A program made the translations under genes and the position numbers. DNA of 35,009 bases from Flavobacteriales bacterium (lineage in GTDB: Bacteria > Bacteroidota > Bacteroidia > Flavobacteriales_C > GCA-002722245), in NCBI GenBank assembly GCA_002720635.1, contig PBJD01000014.1, forward strand, positions 80,026 through 115,034. Reading direction: 5' to 3'. The notes under the pieces were generated by a model, which was not told the origin of the DNA, searched no databases, and saw nothing but the letters and a program-made list of their open reading frames with translations. How positions within the stretch are numbered: the first letter of the stretch is position 1; every line of letters starts with the position of its first letter. This document shows positions 32,270 to 35,009 of the stretch, piece after piece.

Positions 32270-32700
32270 AAAAGTTAGCAATTTTATTATTGTTTGGCAT
32301 ATCTCTGAATAATTCAGCTCAGGATATTAACTGGGTTACTTTTGATAGATTGCCTGGTTTAATTCAAAGTGAACCAAAGCCAGTTATGATTTTTATTCAT
32401 ACGGATTGGTGTAAATATTGTTTAATGCAAGAAAAAATAACGTTTAAAGATTCTTCTATTGTAAATGAATTAAATGAAGACTACTATTGTATAAAGCTGA
32501 ATGCTGAATCCAGTGAGCCGATTTATTTTTTGAATAGAATATACACGAAGAAAGGAAGTAATCATTCTTTGTCATGGGTTTTAGGTGCTCAAAATAACGA
32601 GCTTATATTTCCAACTACAGTTGTTCTTTCTCCAAAATTTCAAATTACAAACAGGTGGGTTGGTTATCTTTCAAAAGAACAGCTTGGAGTTATTAACTGA
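32266..32700 (+). CDS. Exported thioredoxin-family protein
   Basis: The 144-aa protein has a signal peptide (about residues 1-18) and a thioredoxin-like fold with the active site WCKYC, Cys49 and Cys52. After it come a conserved FPTTVVLSP segment containing the family's cis-proline (Phe-Pro-Thr) and a short C-terminal helix. It should work outside the cytoplasm as a disulfide reductase, or as a sensor or carrier of thiol-bound ligands. The start ATG overlaps the receptor stop (ATGA), so the receptor and this protein are made together. It has no membrane anchor besides the signal peptide, and no DsbD-like electron source is adjacent, so how it is kept reduced is not visible. Confidence 0.88.
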   Translation: MKKLAILLLFGISLNNSAQDINWVTFDRLPGLIQSEPKPVMIFIHTDWCKYCLMQEKITFKDSSIVNELNEDYYCIKLNAESSEPIYFLNRIYTKKGSNHSLSWVLGAQNNELIFPTTVVLSPKFQITNRWVGYLSKEQLGVIN

Positions 32701-32721
32701 CGTACAAGAAATTATTATTTT

Positions 32722-33438
32722 TTATTCATGAGCATTGAATTTTCTGGAAGCGAGTTCCGGGTGTCTTCTGTAAAATTCATATTCAGTTTTATGTGGTATG
32801 TGTGTGGATTTTAAGCACCAGTCAGCTAACAACTCTTCTTTTTCATCTTCTGTCAAATGGTAATTTATACTCGATTTTCTTAATTGGGTTGTAATCTGAT
32901 TGAGGCAAATTGCGGTTGATACACTTATATTAAAACTTTCTGAAAATCCAACCATTGGAATTTTCACAAATTCATCAGCATGTTCCTTAACAATGTCGGA
33001 TATTCCTTCTCGTTCATTTCCCATAACGAGTGCCATTTTTCCTTTACTTATATCCAATTCATCCAGATCAACATTGTTAATATGCGGTGAGGTGGCTACA
33101 ATTCTATATCCTTTTGTTTTCAGGGTTTTCAGGCAATCCAGTGTGTTGTTTTCTTTCTTATTGTATCTGTGGATATTCACCCATTGGTTAGCCCCTTTTA
33201 AAACAAGAGGATTAATTGTATAGTTGTATTCGTTTTCGATGATGTGCGTGTCCTGAATCCCAAAGCAATCGCAGGATCGGATTACTGCACTGGCGTTTTG
33301 AGATTGAATAATATTCTCTAAAACAATTGTGATGTATTTAGTTCTTTCCTGTAAAACTTTATGAAACTTTTCTATTCGTTCTTCCTGCACATATTCTTGC
33401 ACAAAAGCAATGAACTTGTTTCTTGTCGCTTTATCCAT
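32722..33438 (-). CDS. trmH: tRNA (guanosine-2'-O-)-methyltransferase, TrmH/SpoU family
   Basis: SPOUT-class methyltransferase, 238 aa. All three family motifs are visible: motif 1, QNASAVIRSCDCFGI, near residues 43-57; motif 2, MALVMGNEREGIS; and motif 3, ESFNISVSTAICL, which together form the knotted SAM site. The NEREG Glu/Arg and the motif-3 Asn/Ser are as in TrmH, which methylates G18 of tRNAs. The C-terminal extension (WCLKSTHIPHKTEYEFYRRHP) also resembles TrmH rather than the rRNA enzyme RlmB, which usually has an N-terminal substrate-binding domain absent here. The promoter candidate lies directly upstream, and the next gene on that side is divergent. Symbol fairly secure; exact tRNA targets not readable. 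Confidence 0.88.
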   Translation of the reverse strand: MDKATRNKFIAFVQEYVQEERIEKFHKVLQERTKYITIVLENIIQSQNASAVIRSCDCFGIQDTHIIENEYNYTINPLVLKGANQWVNIHRYNKKENNTLDCLKTLKTKGYRIVATSPHINNVDLDELDISKGKMALVMGNEREGISDIVKEHADEFVKIPMVGFSESFNISVSTAICLNQITTQLRKSSINYHLTEDEKEELLADWCLKSTHIPHKTEYEFYRRHPELASRKFNAHE

Positions 33439-33442
33439 TTAA

Positions 33443-33472
33443 CAGAATTAATAGTTTTTTTTAATAAAACAA
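33443..33472 (-). promoter_or_regulatory. Candidate trmH promoter (TTG-N19-TAATTCTG)
   Basis: On the minus strand TTG (33472-33470) is followed after 19 bases by TAATTCTG (33450-33443), one mismatch from TAnnTTTG and at the expected spacing. The -7 box ends four bases before the trmH ATG. The -33 box directly touches the palindrome at 33473-33497. Confidence 0.5.
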
Positions 33473-33497
33473 CAAACCGTAAACTTATTACGGTTTG
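33473..33497. repeat. Perfect 10-bp-arm palindrome in the trmH divergent intergenic region
   Basis: CAAACCGTAA (33473-33482) and TTACGGTTTG (33488-33497) are exact reverse complements around ACTTA. It lies between two divergent genes and next to the candidate -33 box of trmH. A dimeric regulator site is the simplest reading. A hairpin in the transcript of the small gene to the right is an alternative if its promoter lies further upstream. Confidence 0.85.
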
Positions 33498-33536
33498 ATA
33501 TGGTATTATTGTATTATAACCTTAAATATGTGTATT

Positions 33537-33824
33537 ATGAATACTGTTGTATACTGCAAAATAAATGGAAAAAAATTGAAAATAACGAATAATTCCGTTG
33601 AAATAGAGGATTCTTTTTTACAGGTTGAATTGGTTAAAAAATTAATTGAATGTAAGTCAATTACTCCACCTGGCGAGAGTTCATTGCCTTTGTTATTTAA
33701 TAAGCATTTAAGAAACTATAAGATTTCAGACGTCGTATTTTGTGAAGCCAAATCCAATCCTGTTTTTGAAATGGATTTTGAAGAAACCTACATAGATGAT
33801 ATGGTAGCTGGAATAGCGGCTTAA
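33537..33824 (+). CDS. Small protein of unknown function
   Basis: I do not recognise this protein. From ATG 33537 it is 95 aa, starting MNTVVYCKINGKKLKI; an in-frame ATG at 33528 adds three residues, and the frame stays open to a TTG at 33495 inside a palindrome, which is not credible as a start. The sequence shows no signal peptide or membrane helix. It is acidic at the C-terminus (EMDFEETYIDDMVAG) and contains three cysteines. The N-terminal half alternates like a small beta fold. It is divergent from trmH and 111 bp upstream of the SirB1-like gene. Coding status is supported by base use like its neighbours and a clean position between genes, but there is no functional clue. Confidence 0.6.
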   Translation: MNTVVYCKINGKKLKITNNSVEIEDSFLQVELVKKLIECKSITPPGESSLPLLFNKHLRNYKISDVVFCEAKSNPVFEMDFEETYIDDMVAGIAA

Positions 33825-33935
33825 ATCATTTAAATTGATTGTAAAGTAACCTTCTTCACAAAAATCTGTGTATAATAACATAGAAACGTAAAGTATGTTT
33901 TTTAATAAATATTCTTTCTTTGTTAGAAGTCAATT

Positions 33936-34808
33936 ATGAAACAAAACCAATTAGATGCTCTAATCAAACTTTTAGATGATCCTGATGAAGGAGTATACAT
34001 TCATGTTCGAGAAAGATTTTTAGAGTTGGGTCTTGATGCAGTTCCCCATTTAGAAAATAACTGGGAAATTTCCGAGGAGATTATTGTGCAGCAAAGAATT
34101 GAAAATTTAATACATTCCATTAAATCTCAAGACGTGTTTCAGCAATTGAAAAGTTGGAAAGAAAACGGGGGACAAAACTTATTAAACGGAGCAATTTTAG
34201 TTGCCAAATATCAGTATCACAATATTGACGAGGAAAAAATTCGATCAAAAATAAATCAAATAAAGCAAGACGTCTGGATAGAGTTAAATGATGATTTAAC
34301 TGCATTTGAAAAAATAAAAGTTCTGAATCATATTATTTTTAATTTGCATGAATTTAAAGGAGATAGAGAGGATTATCACAATCCAAAAAATTCATTCATA
34401 AATCGCGTTCTCGACTCGAAAAAGGGAAGCCCTTTGTCTATAGGGATTCTTTATGCAATAATCGCTCAAGGATTAGATATTCCTGTATATGGCGTTAATT
34501 TGCCGCATCATTTTATTCTCGCTTATGAGGATGAGTTTTTAGCTAATTTTGCACCTGAGGAAATGGCAACACCCGGGATATTGTTTTACGTTAATACATT
34601 TAGTCGTGGAGCAGTTTTTGGAAAACAGGATGTTTTGGCTTTTTTGGAGCAAATAGAAGTGGAGCCAAAAGATAGCTATTTCAAACCTTGCAGTAATATT
34701 GCAATTGTTAAAAGGATGATAACAAACATTTGTTATTCGTATCAAAAAGTAAACAAGCCTGAAAAAGAGGCACATTTCAACGAATTATTAAAGCTTTTCA
34801 CGCAATAG
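33936..34808 (+). CDS. SirB1/transglutaminase-like family protein
   Basis: The 290-aa cytoplasmic protein matches the SirB1 N-terminal (transglutaminase-like) family. The core stretch NSFINRVLDSKKGSPLSIG and IIAQGLDIPVYGVNLPHHF corresponds to the family's N-x-V-L-x-x-R/K-x-G-x-P and G-x-P-x-H-F motifs. The usual catalytic Cys of true transglutaminases is not evident at this position (SIGILYAI), as in other SirB1 proteins, so a binding or regulatory role is more likely than catalysis. The N-terminal ~100 residues are helical and repeat-like (LIKLLDDPDEGVYIHVRERF), similar to a HEAT unit. The biochemical role is unknown. It sits upstream of a helicase gene that has its own promoter. Confidence 0.82.
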   Translation: MKQNQLDALIKLLDDPDEGVYIHVRERFLELGLDAVPHLENNWEISEEIIVQQRIENLIHSIKSQDVFQQLKSWKENGGQNLLNGAILVAKYQYHNIDEEKIRSKINQIKQDVWIELNDDLTAFEKIKVLNHIIFNLHEFKGDREDYHNPKNSFINRVLDSKKGSPLSIGILYAIIAQGLDIPVYGVNLPHHFILAYEDEFLANFAPEEMATPGILFYVNTFSRGAVFGKQDVLAFLEQIEVEPKDSYFKPCSNIAIVKRMITNICYSYQKVNKPEKEAHFNELLKLFTQ

Positions 34809-34832
34809 TTAAAAATTAGTAGAATACAAGTG

Positions 34833-34867
34833 TTTGGACTATCTAGTTTTTAAATATCCTATCTTTA
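34833..34867 (+). promoter_or_regulatory. Candidate promoter of the DEAD-box helicase gene (TTTG-N23-TATCTTTA)
   Basis: TTTG (34833-34836) and TATCTTTA (34860-34867, seven of eight matches to TAnnTTTG) are separated by 23 bases, at the upper end of the spacing used in flavobacteria. The -7 box ends four bases before the ATG at 34872. Confidence 0.5.
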
Positions 34868-34871
34868 CCGT

Positions 34872-35009
34872 ATGAAGTTTAGCAATTATCCTATATCTGA
34901 TGAGGTAAAAAGAGGGATTATCGGGTTAGGGTTTAAAAAGCCAACAGACATTCAATTTAAATCCATTCCATCAATATTAAAAGGTGAGGATGTTTTAGGT
35001 ATTGCTCAA
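34872..35009 (+). CDS. DEAD/DEAH-box RNA helicase, N-terminal fragment (truncated by window edge)
   Basis: Only 46 codons are visible; the reading frame is open at the window end. The N-terminus has the layout of DEAD-box RNA helicases. A conserved aromatic lies upstream of the Q motif, GFKKPTDIQFKSIPSILKG follows with the Gln that contacts the adenine of ATP, and then DVLGIAQ leads to where the Walker A motif should come just beyond the edge. These enzymes unwind RNA in ribosome assembly, mRNA decay or cold adaptation; which one this is (RhlE, DeaD and others) cannot be told from the fragment. Confidence 0.88.
   Translation, partial: MKFSNYPISDEVKRGIIGLGFKKPTDIQFKSIPSILKGEDVLGIAQ

Overview
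The window is AT-rich DNA from a member of the Bacteroidota, most likely a Flavobacteriales-type bacterium. The evidence is a type IX secretion (T9SS) C-terminal sorting domain, a fused SecDF, a Bacteroidota-type LptD, two TonB-dependent receptors with N-terminal carboxypeptidase-regulatory-like domains, a stand-alone MnmD, and several copies of the Bacteroidota -7 promoter element TAnnTTTG. No rRNA, tRNA, CRISPR array, insertion sequence or prophage was seen, and no gene-free stretch reaches 300 bases.

Layout. 1-2415 (-): proC-proA-proB proline biosynthesis operon, with proB cut by the window edge. 2628-3362 (+): exported, probably outer-membrane protein. 3438-6803 (-): bifunctional PutA for proline catabolism, with a perfect 20-bp-arm palindrome touching its start codon. 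6894-9793 (-): ridA and lptD. 9831-16842 (+): a long run of closely packed genes: cell-wall amidase, MCE protein, a membrane Fe-S protein and its CCG-domain partner, an uncharacterised conserved protein, mnmD, a Nudix hydrolase and a lipoprotein. 16843-18939 (-): T9SS-secreted FG-GAP protein. 19042-21960 (+): secDF, closed by a strong bidirectional terminator. 22035-26866 (-): GH20 hexosaminidase, FecA-like receptor and a small membrane protein. 26917-28752 (+): RluA-family pseudouridine synthase and a WD40 protein. 28767-29837 (-): serC. 30029-32700 (+): a TonB receptor with a CxxC motif in its plug, translationally coupled to an exported thioredoxin and preceded by three phased AGTCTAAA repeats. 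32722-33438 (-): trmH. 33537-35009 (+): a 95-aa unknown, a SirB1-type transglutaminase-like protein, and the start of a DEAD-box helicase.

How the genes work together. Much of the window serves the cell envelope: LptD for LPS insertion, the amidase for peptidoglycan, the MCE protein for lipid handling, SecDF for export, and surface or outer-membrane proteins. A second theme is amino-acid metabolism: proline synthesis and degradation lie side by side, with RidA for reactive imines and SerC for serine. A third is RNA modification (MnmD, RluA family, TrmH). Most genes are recognisable housekeeping families. The less explained parts are regulatory DNA (the putA palindrome, the AGTCTAAA repeats, the trmH palindrome, and -7 elements sitting 4-5 nt before start codons), the redox pair inside the envelope gene run, and the CxxC receptor/thioredoxin pair. 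All functions are read from sequence by eye; no database search was run.
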